DNA of 64,000 nucleotides from Bacteroidota bacterium (GTDB taxonomy: Bacteria; Bacteroidota; Bacteroidia; Chitinophagales; Chitinophagaceae): the NCBI GenBank assembly GCA_023387985.1, contig JAEWHC010000009.1, positions 930,001 to 994,000 on the forward strand, given 5' to 3'. The notes beneath the pieces were generated by a model that was given only the letters and a program-made list of their open reading frames with translations, did no database searches and was not told where the DNA came from. Shown here piece by piece: positions 63,392-64,000 of the stretch; position 1 is the first letter of the stretch, and each line of letters begins with the position of its first letter. A program made the position numbers and the translations under genes.

Positions 63392-63491
63392 ATGGGTTTT
63401 GAATTGTACACGGTATTGTTTTGCAACAAAAATCCCCAAAACATTCCCGCCGATTTTGACGCAGAACATGCAAACTGCTGATTTGAACTAT

Positions 63492-64000
63492 TCAGACGTT
63501 AAAGCGAAAATGCATCACATCGCCGTCCTGCACCACATACTCTTTCCCTTCAATGCGAAGTTTGCCATTTTCCCTGGATGCTGACTCTGAACGGTATTTG
63601 ATATAATCTTCAAAAGCAATTACTTCGGCCTTGATAAATCCTTTTTCAAAATCGGTATGAATTACTGACGCCGCTTGCGGTGCTTTCCAGCCTTTATGGA
63701 TTGTCCATGCGCGGACTTCTTTTTCGCCTGCTGTAAAATAGGTTTCCAGGTTTAACAGCGCATAGGCAGCACGAATCAGGCGGTCAAGTGCGGGTTCTGC
63801 CATATGGTATTCTTCCATGAACATGGCTTTATCATCGGGATCTACCATTTCCGCGATCTGGGCTTCAATAGAGTTGTTCATAACAATAACTCCAGCATTT
63901 TCTTCGGCAGCCAATTTCTTAACCATATCGCTGTATTTATTGCCGCTATGCATTGAGGGTTCATCAACATTGGCTACATAGAGAACAGGCTTTGCGGTAA
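63492..64000 (-). CDS. ychF: Redox-regulated ATPase YchF (5' partial)
   Basis: The frame runs from the stop at 63492 to the right edge and continues outside the window, so only the C-terminal half is visible. It shows KPVLYVANVDE, the linker helices, and the C-terminal TGS domain (TYFTAGEKEVRAWTIHKG, GFIKAEVIAFEDYI, EGKEYVVQDGDVMHFRFNV), which is diagnostic of YchF/OLA1. This universally conserved P-loop protein binds ribosomes and hydrolyses ATP rather than GTP. It is convergent with rplQ across 151 bases that include the rplQ terminator. Confidence 0.96.
   Translation of the reverse strand, partial: TAKPVLYVANVDEPSMHSGNKYSDMVKKLAAEENAGVIVMNNSIEAQIAEMVDPDDKAMFMEEYHMAEPALDRLIRAAYALLNLETYFTAGEKEVRAWTIHKGWKAPQAASVIHTDFEKGFIKAEVIAFEDYIKYRSESASRENGKLRIEGKEYVVQDGDVMHFRFNV

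Overview
The window is a chromosomal segment of a Bacteroidota bacterium, probably from the Chitinophagia/Sphingobacteriia side of the phylum. Three things point there. There is a full-length SprA type IX secretion (T9SS) translocon, two large PKD-repeat adhesins with gliding-motility-type C-terminal sorting domains, a PorP/SprF partner and a small T9SS sorting-domain protein. The -7 promoter motif TAnnTTTG recurs close to start codons. Protein families such as DUF4249, DUF6089-like and the four-helix-bundle IVP family are typical of the phylum. I saw no CRISPR array, insertion sequence, prophage or attachment site.

Layout. (1) 1-3250: the 3' part of a caspase-family-like protein ending in an SGNH hydrolase, followed by a CHAT-type Cys/His protease. 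The two are separated only by a stop codon next to a ten-adenine run. This is the most system-like and least ordinary part of the window. (2) 3251-7565: a SAM-I riboswitch with a visible terminator/antiterminator controls metY and a fused metX-hom gene, giving three enzymes of homoserine and methionine synthesis in two polypeptides. (3) 7610-9542: a membrane glycosyltransferase and a flippase-like membrane protein. (4) 15862 to 9554, minus strand: a PTPS-family enzyme, Lnt, an alpha/beta hydrolase, a PKD adhesin and a short-chain dehydrogenase. A second PTPS-family gene diverges from the first at 15993. (5) 25210 to 16725, minus strand: ruvA, sprA and a DCC-family protein. (6) 25396-27638: the small T9SS protein, then grpE-dnaJ. 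(7) 36881 to 27693, minus strand: Nif3-like, Zn-ribbon coiled coil, TPR protein, LysM glucosaminidase, hpt, VWA protein, AlkA-like glycosylase and a MurC-like ligase. (8) 37114-44150: a 1.46-kaa adhesin, PorP/SprF and a GT39 glycosyltransferase. (9) 44208-44800: tRNA-Ser(GCU), an IVP-family protein and tRNA-Pro(UGG). (10) 44906-48698: PorG/DUF6089-like protein, rlmN (minus), an esterase and a universal stress protein. (11) 48927-53219: rpoC alone, without rpoB, with its own promoter and terminator. (12) 53575-59360: an unlisted 41-aa membrane protein, a DUF4249 lipoprotein, an amidohydrolase and a peptidase/propeller/barrel protein. (13) 59504-63340: infA-rpmJ-rpsM-rpsK-rpsD-rpoA-rplQ, cut off from the usual secY-side ribosomal genes. 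The window ends in ychF (minus strand, partial).

The housekeeping genes are intact and conventional in sequence. The unusual features are arrangements: rpoC without rpoB, the alpha operon without spc, the MetX-Hom fusion, paired divergent PTPS genes and the caspase/SGNH/CHAT locus. Two of these (the SGNH/CHAT junction and the MetX-Hom junction) hinge on single-base differences in A-runs, so read-level confirmation matters before they are interpreted.
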